64,000 nt of DNA from Mesostigma viride (GCA_009746045.1 RPFO01000022.1:197501-261500); one strand, 5' to 3'; shown: positions 1-12,146, numbered from the stretch's first letter. The notes: generated by a model from the letters alone, not told the origin. Program-made: numbers and translations.

Positions 1-282
1 CTTGCCATGCCTGCCGCACAGGCTGCATGCTGGTAGCCGAGGCAAACCGTGCAAAGCCACGCCATGGCTCGAGCAGTGCCGAGAACGGATCGCAAAAACA
101 GGCAGAAACCCCCCCGCTGATCCCAGGGTGTGGCAGCTCCATACCCAACAGGTTGCAGAGGCTGCTGCAATGCTGTTGATCCGGGGCAGAGCCCGCTGTT
201 TCCCAATTGGCATCGCACATATGCCTCCATGCACCCAGATGCTAGCTTCCCAACCCATCCCCCTCTTTCTCCCCCCCCCGCC

Positions 283-466
283 CCCTCCCTCCCTCCCTCC
301 CTCCCTCCCTCCCTCCCTCCTCCCTCCCTCCCTCCCTCCCTCCCTCCCTCCCTCCCTCCCTCCCTCCCTCCCTCCCTCCCTCCCTCCCTCCCTCCCTCCC
401 TCCCTCCCTCCTCCCTCCCTCCCTCCCTCCCTCCCTCCCTCCTCCCTCCCTCCCTCCCTCCCTCTC
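283..466. repeat. (CCCT)n microsatellite
   Basis: Almost uninterrupted CCCT tetranucleotides with a few CCT slips. All long Pro/Ser/Leu or Arg/Glu/Gly reading frames here are artefacts of the repeat. The rest of 1-1690 shows no convincing exon on either strand. Confidence 0.97.
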
Positions 467-702
467 ATCCATCCAAACCTTTTCAAATCACTTTGAACTA
501 TTTTACATGTCTGGACAGCTGCAGTCTCCGCTTACTCCGGTATCGCCCCTTCCCCCAGCTTAACGGCGGGCCCGCACCCAAAGGTTTGTGCAGAACCGGC
601 CACAAAAATCGCGGGCGGTAGGACAACGACAATTGTCACACGTGCACCAGTGGCTCTGCAAAGATCTCTGGCATAAAGCAACCACAGTGACATAGGCCAT
701 TT

Positions 703-754
703 GATGTTGGGCGTGGATGTTGGGCGTGGATGTTGGGCGTGGATGTTGGGCACG
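703..754. repeat. 13-bp tandem repeat, four copies
   Basis: The unit GATGTTGGGCGTG is repeated four times in a row; the last copy differs by two bases. It lies in sequence with no supported gene. Confidence 0.9.
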
Positions 755-1690
755 GATGAAGCACTGACAGAGACCGCACCGATGGCGTACTCCTAATGGC
801 CGACTCACTCGAGTCCCGCGACGTCCCGCCACTCCGCCAGGACCATGCGCTGGTCAGGTCATGGAAGAAGATCTGGTAGCCGTCACCACAGCAACCACCA
901 GAAATAGCAAATGTCACCAGGGCCACCACAATGCATAGGTGCCGAGAAATGTCACCGCAGCCGCCACAACATGCCGCACCATGACCATCGGAGCAGGTGG
1001 GCCGCTCCACCCCCAGGGATCACAACAAGCACGCACATGCGAGCCACTACCGTAAGTAACGCGTCTTGGAAGCGGTGCAGGGAGCCTCCATGCACAAGCA
1101 TAAGGACATCGCACAGGGACACGCAGACACGCCCCCCACCCCACCCCCCCTTTCCCAGCCAGCCAAACAGGATCGCTGTGTGCCTATGGGATCCATGTGA
1201 TTACTATCCTGCCCCATGGAATCAAGCCGCATTGGTCCTTGCAGCGCTCCCACCTGTGCCACCTAATCTCCCCGGGTACGCGCCATGGGGGGCATACGCG
1301 TCAACAGTACTCCTGCCTGCCGCCAGCCACTGGGGACGACCCCACCCTTCCATGCCCCCCCGAGACACTGCCGGGGCAAGACAAGGCAAGGGATTCTATT
1401 CGGTTCGTGCTGTAGCATCCGCATGCCTCGGTACGTCGCAGGGACGAGGATAGGCGACGGATATGGATGTTCCGATCCGATGTGACACGCATTCTGGGGG
1501 CTGTGAGGGAACGACAGGGAGATGACAACAACCTGCCACCCCACCATGTGCTCATGGTGACCGCCTCAAGAGCCTCAGGAGAAGGGGCCCCAAGCGAAAG
1601 GGCCCACGCGAAAGGGCCCAGGCAAGACTGCCCAAAAGAAAGGGGCCCAAAACAACGACAGAACCCAAAATAGGTCTAAAAACACAGGGG

Positions 1691-2313
1691 TCAGAAAGGG
1701 AGGAGGCCGGAAGGGAAGGGCCCACGCACCCTGACGCTGGCCATCACATGCGAAGCGATCAAGCTCTCCCTGTGCCCCGCCCCCTCGAGAGCCGCCTTGT
1801 TGACCCCCGTGACGCACCGCCGCGGCGGTTTGGCCGAGCCCAACTGCGCGGGCGCCAGCCTGAGATTGTGCTCCATTGACCGCACGCGGGGGATGACCTT
1901 GCGCTCCCCGTTCTCGGCCGGTGCCCCCTCGGCGCCGTGACCATGGTGGAACGGCCACAAATGCCAGCCCCCCTTGTTCTCAGACTGTGTCGAGTGAGAC
2001 CACCAGCGGTGCCGATGGTGGTTCACACCCCCCTGGGGCGCCCCGTGGACATCATTCAGACTGATCGGAGGAGCTTGTGTCCCTCTGCTGGTATCCGTGG
2101 TGCCATTGAGCTCCTTGGCAGGACCATGCCCGTTGCCATTCTGCGCAGGGGTAGCAGCCATCCTGTTGAGCTTCTCCTTCCAGGTGGGCACGTAGATCTG
2201 GCTGTGCGTGTGCAGCAGTTTCTGAGGATCCGCACGGAAGGGCCGTACAGTGATTCCCTGGCTCCGGCGACGGGGGGACAACTCCTTGGTCCCCACCACT
2301 GGTGGGGACGCCC
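1691..2313 (-). CDS. MGNVCC gene, exon 2 (terminal)
   Basis: 623 nt from the acceptor AG at 2315-2314 to a stop at 1693-1691. Basic and His/Asn/Gly-rich. The frame stays open upstream of the acceptor to an ATG at 2404, but that start is unnecessary once exon 1 is joined in phase. Confidence 0.68.
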
Positions 2314-3935
2314 CTGTGGGCAACGCAGGTGGACATGGTAACCGAGCATCGAACATCCGCCACATGAGGGAGCAGCAAAGACACACGCAATGCTTGCGAA
2401 ACATCTGTCAGCCTGGCTAATAGCGACGAACTCGCAAGGCAGACCCTATAGCAGTAGCTATGAGACAAGAAGACCCAAGCATTTGCGTGTTCTGTGTGCA
2501 ACCAAAGTTTTTGGAGCAGCCAGGCCCATCCCCCCTCCCCCCCCTGCTTCTCCAGCAGAAGACCCAGGTAGGCCTGCCCTCAATAGCCCCGCTGTTGAAA
2601 GGCAGCCCCGCTGTTGAAAGGCAATACACAAACTGGCCTGAAGAAAAAAGATCTACAGAAATCACCTGGCATTAGCGTGCAATTTCCCTCACCACCAGAC
2701 TAGCGGTGTCATCACGGCGGTGAATGCTGCCAGCAGGAGCACACACATGACATGGAACTAGTGGCCAGGGTGCAAGGGCGGCTAGTCTGCAGTCAAAAGC
2801 GACACAGGCTCTGCAGCCACTGGCCAGGTTGCGCTGGTGCCACAAAGCTGTTTACAAAACCGCCCTTTACGATTGAAGGGATTTCTTTGCAATGCCGCCC
2901 ATTATGACTGAAGCGAGACTTTAGTCAAGCATATAACAATAACAACTTTATTATAATAAAGTAACGACAACCATAGTAGCAATAATAATACTAAAATTAT
3001 GAAGTAAAACTTATAATCATGGGCTATCATAATTAGCAACTGCCTAGGGCACAGGTGGCCAGGCTCATGCCGGTGTGGGATTGGAGGGTGGTGCACTAGT
3101 TAAATGAAGCCAAATGATGCTTGCAGAAATTATGCCCGTCAGGAGCATGGATTGGACCCCAATCACGCGCCGCACCAATCATGTGTCGCGCCAAGCATGC
3201 GCTGCTAGTGAAACCAGGGCTTTTCTGCAAGCTCAAGCCCACATTAGCAATGTATGGGGTAACGCATGTGGTATTGTATGGGGTAATGTATGGTCTTACG
3301 TTTGAGGTTACATTTGGGGTAATTCAGGGGGAAATTTGTGGAACTGTGTGATGATAGGGTAGTGCATCAGGTGATGCATCAGGTTACGTACCGGGTAATG
3401 GATGGGGCAATGCATGGCCGGGCAATAAATGGGGTAGTGTATGGTACATACGGGATACTATGTTAGTATGCAGTACATGGGCTCCAATATCCTCTTCCCC
3501 CGAGTTCAACCCAAACAAGGTAACATCATGAAGTAAACTGCCGTGGTGAGCGCATCACGCACAAGTAAATGTTAAGGTCCCAACGCACGATTATGTAGGC
3601 GTGCATCACAGGAAGTTGAGAGAGAAATTCAAAACGTATTTTTGAATCTTCTTACCATCAGCGGACTCCACCTCAAAATCGACCCCGCTGAGGTTCGTCT
3701 CACATGTCCAGTACTCGTCATCGGACTGGATACGATCCGCGTGCGGACCATGGCCATTGTCTTTTGGCGTTACCGTATCCGCGGAACCGACTATCACCTC
3801 ATTCGACTCATATAGTGGCGTTAAATGGCCGTTAGCCTGGCTTGGCACCTCCCCCCTTTCCTTCCCTGGAAGTTTGTCTCTATACGTCTCATCATCACCC
3901 TGAGTGGCTGGGGTGCTGCAGCATACGTTTCCCAT
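1691..3935 (-). CDS. Two-exon gene, putative N-myristoylated/palmitoylated protein of unknown function
   Basis: Exon 1 (3935-3656) starts with ATG and encodes MGNVCCST..., with Gly2 as a myristoylation acceptor followed by adjacent cysteines, a common dual-acylation membrane anchor. It ends in phase 1 at a good donor (G|GTAAGA). Exon 2 (2313-1691) follows the acceptor CCCACAG and takes up exactly the complementary phase, giving an uninterrupted frame of 903 nt (300 residues plus stop). The protein is hydrophilic, has no transmembrane segment and is rich in charged residues, Asn/Gly and His; a PTWKEKLNRM stretch lies early in exon 2. I do not recognise the family. Membrane attachment is inferred from the N-terminus only. 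A GTGCGT at about 1730 could be a further donor, so the 3' end is less certain than the first junction. Confidence 0.72.
2585..2622. repeat. 19-bp tandem duplication
   Basis: Two perfect adjacent copies of a 19-bp unit containing CCCCGCTGTTGAAAGGC, inside the intron of the minus-strand gene at 1691-3935. The rest of that intron (2314-3655) holds no other supported feature except the quasi-repeat at 3248-3460. Confidence 0.9.
3248..3460. repeat. Degenerate GGGGTAATG-type repeat
   Basis: A loose series of units resembling TATGGGGTAATGTATGG, with many substitutions and variable spacing. It looks like a decayed minisatellite. Confidence 0.6.
3656..3935 (-). CDS. MGNVCC gene, exon 1
   Basis: 280 nt: ATG at 3935-3933, last coding base 3656, donor GT at 3655-3654. 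Encodes 93 residues plus one base. Acidic, with a potential acylation motif at the very N-terminus, which favours this ATG as the true start. Confidence 0.75.
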
Positions 3936-4520
3936 GGCATTAACCTACTACCACGGAAGCCATAAAGGAAAGGCCATTCCAGTACGAAGCAGCATCTGCT
4001 AGTCAGTTAAACGATAGCAACGGGGATGGCAGCCCAGCAAGCTCCTCTCGCACAAGTAAAGCGGACGCCCTCGATCAAGCCTGGGCGCTTCATTGCTGCG
4101 AAAGTGCCTGAATTACACTACACTCACAGCATGATTGTCCTCGTAGCAATTGTTGTACGCATCACATGAAAATTTTACGAGCAGGGATCGAGTGCAAAGC
4201 TGGGAGTGAAATGACCATCCGCAAGCAGCTACCCTAGAGGAAAGACTCCATCTGCCGCAACGCGTAGTACAATATTTTCTTTATCTATACACCTAATTAG
4301 GATGTGATTTATTAACATTTCGCTACTGCATTTCGCTACTGCATTCATCCAGCGCCAGCCTTGATGCGGTGCATTTGACATGACATGACAAGAAACGATG
4401 TGCAGTTCCCCGTTGCTACGTTGCTACCCTGGTTACGGTACATAGGTACTGAATTACTGACAAGCTTAAGGGGGGGGGGGATGCTTCGCATCCCCCCCAA
4501 AAGAAGGCGCAAAGCCGACC

Positions 4521-4550
<30 letters not shown>
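4521..4550. repeat. (GTT)10 microsatellite
   Basis: Ten GTT triplets. It sits next to a homopolymer G/C stretch (about 4471-4500) and to a copy of the dispersed CTCTAGTAG-type repeat. Confidence 0.95.
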
Positions 4551-4551
<1 letters not shown>

Positions 4552-4739
4552 TGTGTCCCACGTCGCCGGCGCAAAGCCGACCGTAACTCTAGTAGCCGAG
4601 ATTCGATCCGTCCGCCGACAGATGGCAACTCGATTCAAGTCAACCGAAGCTTATGAACGGTTCAAGTCAACTGAAGCTTATGAAGGGGGCTGAAAAAAGG
4701 AAAAAGTCGGGAGACAAATAACGACACGCTGTGTGGGCC

Positions 4740-5845
4740 TGAAACACCGCAGTCCGTCCGCCCTTCCCAGTCCACCCGGAGGCCATGATTCGCCGCCTCA
4801 GTGAGACGCCCCGCCCGAGGCGAGGTCGCAACCCCCCTCCCCCCTCAGCGAGCCGATGGTCTTTACATGTATTGAGATCGCAATGAGGCCCCCCGCCCTC
4901 CTCAGTGAGACGCCAAAGTGTGCACGATCCCCCGTCCCCCGTACCCATCCACCCACCCGGAGGTTCCCCCCCCCCCCCCTCAGCCATGATGCGCCCCCCG
5001 CCGGCCGGAAAAGTAAGAAGATCCGCCACAGGATGCCTCACCGCCTGAGTGAGACAGGGAGGTCGCGCGCAAGGCTCCCCGCCCTCCTCAGCGAGACGCC
5101 AGAGTCTGCGGGATCCCCCGGCCCCCGCGCCCGCCCACCCACCCGGAGGTTCCCCCCCCCCCCCCCCCCCAGCCGGCCATGATGCGCCCCCCCGCCCCCC
5201 CGCGAAAAGGCGTCGTGGCGCGAAGGACAGGCGTCGACCACGAGGACCCCTGAAAAAGACCGGAAAAGTACGAAGATCCGCCACAGGATGCCTCCCCGCC
5301 TGAGTGAGACGGCGAGGTCGCAAGGCTCCTGCGCCCCCCACCCACCACCCGGAGGTCCCCCCCCCCCCGCACAGTGAGACGCCCCGCCCCAGGCGAGGTC
5401 GCAAGGCCCCCCGCCCTCGTCAGCGAGACTGACGCCAGAGTCTGCGGGATCCCCCGCCCACCCCGCCTGCCCACCCACCCGGAGTTCCCCCCCCCCCCCC
5501 CGCCCCCCCCGCGAAAAGGCGTGGCGCGAAGGACAGGCGTCGACCATGAGGACCCTTGAAAAAGACCGGAAAAGTATGAAGATCCGGCACAGGATGCCTC
5601 GCCGCCTGAGTGAGACGGCGAGGTCGCAAGGCCCCCGCGCCCCCCCACCCGCCACCCGGAGGTTCCCCCCCCCCCCCCCCCCCCCCCCCCCGGCCCGCAC
5701 AGTGAGACGCCCTGCCGCAGGCGAGGTCGCAAGGCCCCCGGCGGCCCTCCGGCCTCAGCGAGACGCCAAATGATGCGGGATCCCCCCGCTCCCCCGGCTC
5801 CCGCGCCCCCCACCCACCCGGAGTTCCCCCCCCCGCCATTAAAGA
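4740..5845. repeat. GC-rich complex tandem array with poly-C tracts
   Basis: Irregular direct repeats built from modules such as GAGTGAGAC, CGAGGTCGCAAGG, CACCCACCCGGAGGTTCC and GAAAAGTA(C/T)GAAGATCC, separated by C homopolymers of about 9-28 nt. Units recur at variable spacing. Long Gly/Arg- or Pro-rich frames here are compositional. Nothing supports a gene. Confidence 0.85.
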
Positions 5846-5959
5846 TGCGAGCGAGTGAACGCAGCGCGAAGGACAGGACTTGCCGAATGCTATTGGAGAC
5901 CAACTAAAGCCGAACGCGAAGATTCAACTCAATGGAACCACAGACAAATGAAGGACGGT

Positions 5960-6200
5960 GAAAAGACGAAAGCCGTCAAGCTGACCGTCACTCTAGTAGG
6001 CGACCCAGTTCGTCGTTCCGACAGGTGGCAAGTCGTTGACCGACTACCCGCCAGTCAAGCTCGATCGAGTCGCCAACGTCAAAATGTCGCGACACGACTT
6101 TAAAGCCGTTAAAGATTCCAGCGAGTGAACGCTTTGGCTTTCGTCCGTCAAGCCGACCGTCACTCTAGTAGGCGACCCAGTTTCGGTAAGCCGACAGGTG
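5960..6200. repeat. Dispersed repeat, copy 1 (related copy at 9610-9860)
   Basis: Contains two copies of GACCGTCACTCTAGTAGGCG (near 5984 and 6153). A block with GCCAGTCAAGCTCGAT..GTCGC.AACGTCAAAATGTCGCG is shared with about 9630-9712, and a weaker relative lies near 4570-4600. No coding potential was recognised, so it is probably decayed non-autonomous transposon material. Confidence 0.75.
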
Positions 6201-6299
6201 GCAAGTCCACAACACCTAAAATCGGTCCGTCCGGTTACATGAGATCCTGGGAATTTTGGCGCGAACGCGTCGCGTTGAGGACGACGGGACCAGAAAAAT

Positions 6300-7075
6300 T
6301 CCACCTCGCATGGCTGTCGACCCTATGTCCGCCGGAATATCAGTCAAAAGTCAATTATGCATGTTAAGTCGCTGCGATGGATGCAAACGACGCGTAAACT
6401 CTCCTGCTTTGCGATGATGCATGGTAGATATTATTCGCGTATGTTCATGCGTCAAAATAATTCGCAAACTGAGACGCTGATTTTTTGTGTCGGCCAGATC
6501 TGGAATTGGCAGCGAAAATGCATGTTTATTAATTGTGGGGGAAACTTTTTTGTTGGAAGCTCACAATTCCCAAAAGGTGGAATCCGAATGGGCTTCAAGT
6601 CTACTTTCACGAGCGCTAATCAGTTTTTCGAGAAACGAATCACATTTTCCAGGCTGTCGCATTACCTGCCGGCAGGTCAGATTTTGCTGTTTTCAGTGAC
6701 GTTTACGACCGTCCTTGCTTGATGCGTTTCTTCCTTTTTTTCGGCTCACGGCATGGCGGGGCTTGTTCCAACATGCCTGCGGAGGTGTAAGCTGTGTAGC
6801 CATGATTTAAAAGTCACATATTGCTCTCGCGCCACCATCTGTTACTGCTCGACACTGCAAGAAACACTGGTTGCCTGCTCGCAACGCAAGCACAAGCACG
6901 ACAACGGTGCCCTAATCCACATCCAGGCGTGTATTTCCGAGAAAAACTTCAGGCTTTTGTCGCGGCATACCTTCGGTGTTCCAAGCCGTTCACCGCTCCC
7001 CGAAATAGTCTTATGACTCGCTTTTATAGCATTGTGGGTTCGCGTCCGCCATCTCCGCCGGGTGCTGACACGAGA
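6300..7075. other. Unassigned sequence
   Basis: Moderately AT-richer than its surroundings. No exon with convincing splice sites, no repeat and no RNA gene was recognised. Confidence 0.5.
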
Positions 7076-7552
7076 TGTTCGCGCTGAACCTGGACTGCAA
7101 GGTCGCCCGCTACCGGTTAGCTGTACGTATTTAGCAAGCTCTGGATGATATTGTCATGGTTTTGGTGCAGGAAGGTGCTGTGGGGGGGTCTATCTCACCT
7201 CTTTACCTAGCTTTCCTCCTCCTAGCTTGACAGCTAAGTTTGCATCAGGAAGTCATGCTTGTTGACAAAGCTCGATGGATATAAACCTTGGGATGTGCTG
7301 TGAAGGTGTTAGCATGCTTGCTTGAAGAATTGAATGCGTATTTGTGCAAGCCATGGACATTTTTTATTAAGGGCAGTAGGTAGCAGCCACGTTCTTATTC
7401 AATTGTGTCAGGACGTCTATGTTGCCTTTACTGCACTCTGTCCTAGAGGAGTTTGATGCCACTGTAGATGACTATGACCAGTGGGGTGGTGAGGATGGGC
7501 CGGTGTGCTGGGGTGAGCCTGAAGGGCACCTTGGATCACGTGACCCTTAGGC
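7076..7552 (+). CDS. Doubtful small two-exon ORF
   Basis: A short ATG exon (7076-7123, encoding MFALNLDCKVARYRLA) ends at a GTACGT donor. It can join in phase 0 to a second exon beginning at GAG (about 7449) after CTAGAG, encoding an acidic peptide with FDATVDDYDQWGG and stopping near 7550. The joined protein would be only about 49 residues. The acidic exon looks more protein-like than chance, but another GTGAGC donor inside it would send the frame to further, unlocated exons. No family was recognised. Confidence 0.25.
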
Positions 7553-7559
7553 AATCATG

Positions 7560-9600
7560 CCAGGCTGTGCAGTTTATGGCTTGTGATGTATGGATGCAGC
7601 GGGTGAGGCAGGTTGTCGTTGCCGTGGCCTGTGTTAGTGAACTCTATCATCTTTTAACTTACCCAAAGCCCCCCTAGACCTAAACTGCCTCGCCTTCTTT
7701 GAGGGGTTGCCTTCTTTGAGGAGTGCCATGTCTTGAAAGGTTTGTTGGGGCCCTGGCATTTCAGAGTAGGTTGAGGTGGAGAGGGGTGGCACACTGCTAG
7801 GTGATGGCAGGGCCATCCATGTGATGCACCTTACGTTGGGATGGGGACCATGCATTTGTTCTTGTTGCTAGCATGGGCAGGGTGAGCGGCTGGGAGTAAG
7901 GTGTAAGTGCTACTTGCGCCACTGTCCGAAAGGGGAGCTCCATGCGGTGGGCAAACAGCGTTGCAAGCGTACACTTAACACAAATGTGGTCTGATGCACT
8001 CAGCTGACCTGCCATTTCTCTTGATGCACCAAACCACACTAAAGGCTTGATATAGCCGGTAGGAAATGCATGTGCATGCAGTGTCAAAAGCAGAGAGGGA
8101 CATTGTTAGCACATGAGTGTGATTGTAAACCGATGAGTGTGAGCCTCCCCGTGCCATCCCATGCATTTTACACCTATTTTTGGCAATCCCCCATCATGCC
8201 GCAGTTATGCACCGCCTATGCAAGGGGGATGAATAGACAGTTCTAGGTGTGTTGAGGGATGAGATAAGGGTAAACATGAGGAGCCATGCAGGCTAAAACG
8301 GAAGGGCGATGTCAACAGTGTGTTTGCCCAGATTTTGATGTCAGGAGGGGCTGAAAGATCAGTGGCCACGATAAACCTAGGTGGATTACATGAGAGATGA
8401 CACGACCATGAGAGGGTGGTAGATGAGTTCAACTGAGAAGAGCTAGCATTACATGCACAGATTCTTAATGACCTATGGACTGTCCAAGGGTTGGAGTTCA
8501 GTGCACGTTCCAAAGACTATGATGAGCATGACGATGATGGCAAGGGGGCGGGGGGGCGCAATTAGGACAGGCACTGATGCAGAATTATGTTGTACAGCAG
8601 CTAGGTGCTGAGCTCAATTGAATAGCAGCCCAAGCCACTGCTGTCCTTGATTGCGCTTTGTATTTCCATGTAGCAGAGAGGCACCTGGCAGATATATATT
8701 TGGATTAGCTGCTATAAGACACGCACAGCAGGGGTGCCCAGCAGAGTGGGCCAAGTACTGCAAAGGAGATTGTGTGTGCTGCCGAGCGGGGCCCGTTTAG
8801 AAAAGAGACTGGTCAGCCGACAGGCACGACTGGTCAGCCAAGCTCCCCTTCTTGAGGCTTGTAGGCACTATGGTGCTTGTTCCGAATGCCAGCATCTACT
8901 GTGATTGATGGTGATTTTGTCCCTTGATGATCGCTTTTTTAGTCTGTGTTGGCTAATGTATCCAGCCCCAGTGGCATGTATATGAATCCCATGACAGCCA
9001 TGACGATAATTGAGTGAAGAATGCAAAGTTTTCCAAGACAATGGCGCAGAATATGGAGTATTTTTGCAAAAATCGCTCTATTTCTGCTTGCATCCGTCAC
9101 TTTTAGTGGGCCGGCAGTGGTCCTAATATGTCCAACTTGTGTTCTAGTGTAAATTCAAGTATTGTGCTATTAATGTGACGAATTCTGGCATGATTGGGCC
9201 GCATATGTGCTGGCAGGGGCTTCATAAGTTTGAAAATAATGCACTAAAACGGTGTTTTGGCTCATGTATGCCAGAATTATAGCACATAGTTTGGTCCTAC
9301 ATTGCATACTTAAGGGCGGGTTTTGTCTTTGGATATAAATTAATAAGCATGACCATTTCCAGCTGAATTGGACTACATTTACTACTTGTGTGAGGCTGCT
9401 ATGCCTCCTTATGCCTGGAAAACATCGTTTTTTGCACTTTTCCACGTCACGGTTTGATGCTAAAAATAGGTCAGTTGGCTCCCCAATTTATGTGATGTGA
9501 ACAGGGTCCTAGGGGGACCTTAAGTCCAGAATGGCACCCCGATCTGACTATATGTGTGGGAGATATGACCCCATGTAACAAAAAAGGCCGTTTTTAGGTG
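7560..9600. other. Unassigned sequence, no supported gene
   Basis: About 2 kb without a long conserved-looking frame. A short acidic frame near 8499-8565 (containing DYDEHDDDGKG and then a stop) follows a possible acceptor at about 8493 and could be a terminal exon, but no partner exon in the right phase was found. Confidence 0.4.
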
Positions 9601-9609
9601 ATGTGCGTG

Positions 9610-9862
9610 AAAGTTCGACCAACTACGCGCCAGTCAAGCTCGATCCAGTCGCTAACGTCAAAATGTCGCGAGACGACTTTAAAGCCACTAAAGATTCCAG
9701 CGTGTGAACGCCAATCGTATCCCACTGAACAAATCATCTCCGTCCGCCGCCAACGACAGGGCTTCTTCGGTCCAACCACGCACGGAACCTGTACGATCTC
9801 CAAATTCCGTCGACTTGCGCCCAACGGGAAAAGGCGAAAAGGACACCCGTCGATCACGAGTT
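9610..9862. repeat. Dispersed repeat, copy 2
   Basis: Shares with 6047-6130 the segment GCCAGTCAAGCTCGATC followed by TCAAAATGTCGCGA and GATTCCAGCG.GTGAACGC. Its end (GAAAAGGCGAAAAGGACA...GTCGA.CACGAG) resembles modules inside the GC array at 5210-5245, so the two regions derive from the same element family. Confidence 0.75.
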
Positions 9863-10593
9863 GATCACTGAATTCCGTAAAAAACTACGGCGTACGGGCC
9901 ACAGGATGCCCGATGGTTTTTAATATAGTTGATACGGTAACAAAAAAGCATCAATCGAGAGATTCCGGGGTTCCCGGCGTCTGGCGCGGCGCTTTGGACC
10001 AAGAGTGGTCCAGAACTCCGGATCTTGTCGGGAAACGCAGTACTGGTGTACGGTTGATAGTACTAACTGCAGGAAACTGTAACAAATTTTACAAAATAAT
10101 CAAAATTTTGTGAAGGCTCAGAAAATCTATTGCCAGGAGCCCAGGAGCCCGGGACCCCTTGCGCGCACCATGAGCCATCAGGGGACTGAGGGGAGCCATA
10201 CATCATGTTTACGTAACTACCGCCCTGTTACCGCTCTCTTTTCCGGCACTCTGGCGGGAGAGCATCATCCAGTCGCCACTCGCCCGCGGCACTGCACGCC
10301 GGCCGGCCGCCAACCGGGCCGGCGGGCCCGGGCGGCCGCCCGCATGACTGCGGCACCGGCACCGGCGGGCCGCATCATGACACTCAGCCACTGCCTGCCG
10401 GCTGACCGCATGACGGCTCACTAGTGGGGCCGGACCGACGTCCCGGCGGAGGAATCCGATCATCATGGTCACGATACGCATGATGATCACCGACTTCCCG
10501 GCCGGGACTCACTAACTCATAACTTGACGCGGTGTCAAAATTATGATTATACTTATATACTGGTTGTCTCTTTGATACTTATATACAGTCATA

Positions 10594-11079
10594 TCACCAC
10601 TAGACACTCCCGGCCAGTTAGGCTAGAAACACACGCCCTGATCAAGCATGCTGTTTCCGGCCCCACCGTCTAGGTCATCTAGTCGCTCCACACGTAAGCC
10701 AGCCATAATTTCAATGCACAAGGATACACATTTCCATCACCATTCATCTTCATCATCCTGAACGACTCGAAAACGCGGAAAAGATAACGGCAGGCTCGAG
10801 CTACCATGGTCCGGATTCTCCCGATTTCTGGCCTGCGCTGGTTGTCTCTTTGATATCATGATACTGAAGCCGGCTGGCCAACTGAATACGGTAAACTACT
10901 TGTAGTCCGAGTCGGCCCGCCGGCCGGCCTCGGCTTATGCTCTGGTACAGGTCCTCATTGCGGACATGAGCAGCATATCCTACTCTGAAAATGGAACGCA
11001 GCATGTTGGTGACCGCGCCGTCCAGCTTGCGGGCCAGGTCGGCGGTGAGGGTCCACGTCTCGGCCCCATACGTCCGCAT
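10594..11079 (-). pseudogene. LINE ORF2 C-terminal fragment with 3' flank, family A
   Basis: The minus-strand frame 11079-10801 encodes a non-LTR reverse-transcriptase C-terminal segment with the typical YGAETWTL.....L and LDGAVTNMLR motifs seen just before the zinc-binding end of many LINE ORF2 proteins. It stops after SGESGPW. The downstream part (10801-10594) is nearly identical to 58402-58616. The palm and endonuclease domains are absent, so this is a 5'-truncated dead copy. Confidence 0.8.
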
Positions 11080-11268
11080 AAGGTATATGTCAGCCTACGT
11101 ATGGTATTGCATTGTTTGTATTGCACCCACACTGTTGCGCCCCGGCACCACGCTGCCGGTGGAGAGAGCGCTCTAGCTGTGGCCTGCCCACTTGCGGCAG
11201 TGAGAGAAGCTAGGGCGCCCTCCCTCCTCGTTGTGTATATAGGGTTCCTTTACTCTGTATTGGCACCC

Positions 11269-11598
11269 ACGTGACGCAGTCACGTGCTTATTAATTAACT
11301 AATTATACTACTACGTAAATTACAGTAACGCGTATTATCGCGTATAATACGCCATACGGCGAATTCCGCCCCCCCCCCCAATTGTACAATACGGCGTATG
11401 CCTAGTGCTGAGATCCAGCAGGCCTGCAAGTTGCAACGGACTAGCATGTATCCAACGAAGCATGGAAAGGTGGATGCATGTTGCACAATCTTTGCTAGAG
11501 ACATGCTATCGGCACTATCAGCAAGATTGAGTTTTCAGAACACAGATGTACAATAACTAAAATTAAATTAATTGACACGTTGACTGCGTCACGTGAGC
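11269..11598. mobile_element. MITE-like element with ~33-bp inverted terminal repeats
   Basis: The left end CACGTGACGCAGTCACGTGC plus an AT-rich stretch is matched in inverted orientation at 11565-11597 (ends TGACTGCGTCACGTGAGC). The interior is about 330 bp, non-coding, and contains one CGTATTATACG-type palindromic core with a poly-C tract. No target-site duplication is obvious. Size and structure fit a non-autonomous DNA transposon. Confidence 0.65.
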
Positions 11599-12146
11599 AG
11601 CCGTGTGAATGCACCATGCCTTGAAACAATACTCACAGAAGAGCTCAGCTATGAGAAATAGCTTCCTGGCTTCAGCCACTCCCAGGGTGATAGGCTGCGT
11701 CCAATACAGCGCTCGGCTCTCGGCACCGAGAATGCGTTGGTCCATGGCAGGGCTGCTTGATGGCAAAAACATTTTCCCTGCTGCGATGGCAACATGTATC
11801 AAGAAACATCAATGTTTGTTGGACCTACGTTCCCCGCATGGATGTGGTGGCATGGACCACCTATTAAATGAGCCTTGAAATCCTACATCTCATACCAGCC
11901 ACACAAAGACTATCAACCTCTCCCAGCATTGTTCAGTTTACAGGGTCTAAGGACCACCAAGCCGGGCCAAAGCCACGGATGGACCAGGCACACGCAACAA
12001 CCCCATCACAGTGAAGGAAGGATGCAACCCCTTGCTGGATGCCCCGATCAGTGACATGGGTTGGCATGTGCTACAACTATCTAGGCGCAATCTCCTTGAC
12101 ATCATTACGGCATAGACAGCCTCCTTGACAAAAGAAAGCAGAGTCC

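Noticed and set aside
4667..5903. Overlapping Gly/Pro-rich frames up to 271 codons
   Set aside because: Compositional artefacts of the GC-rich array and its poly-C tracts; open on several frames simultaneously.
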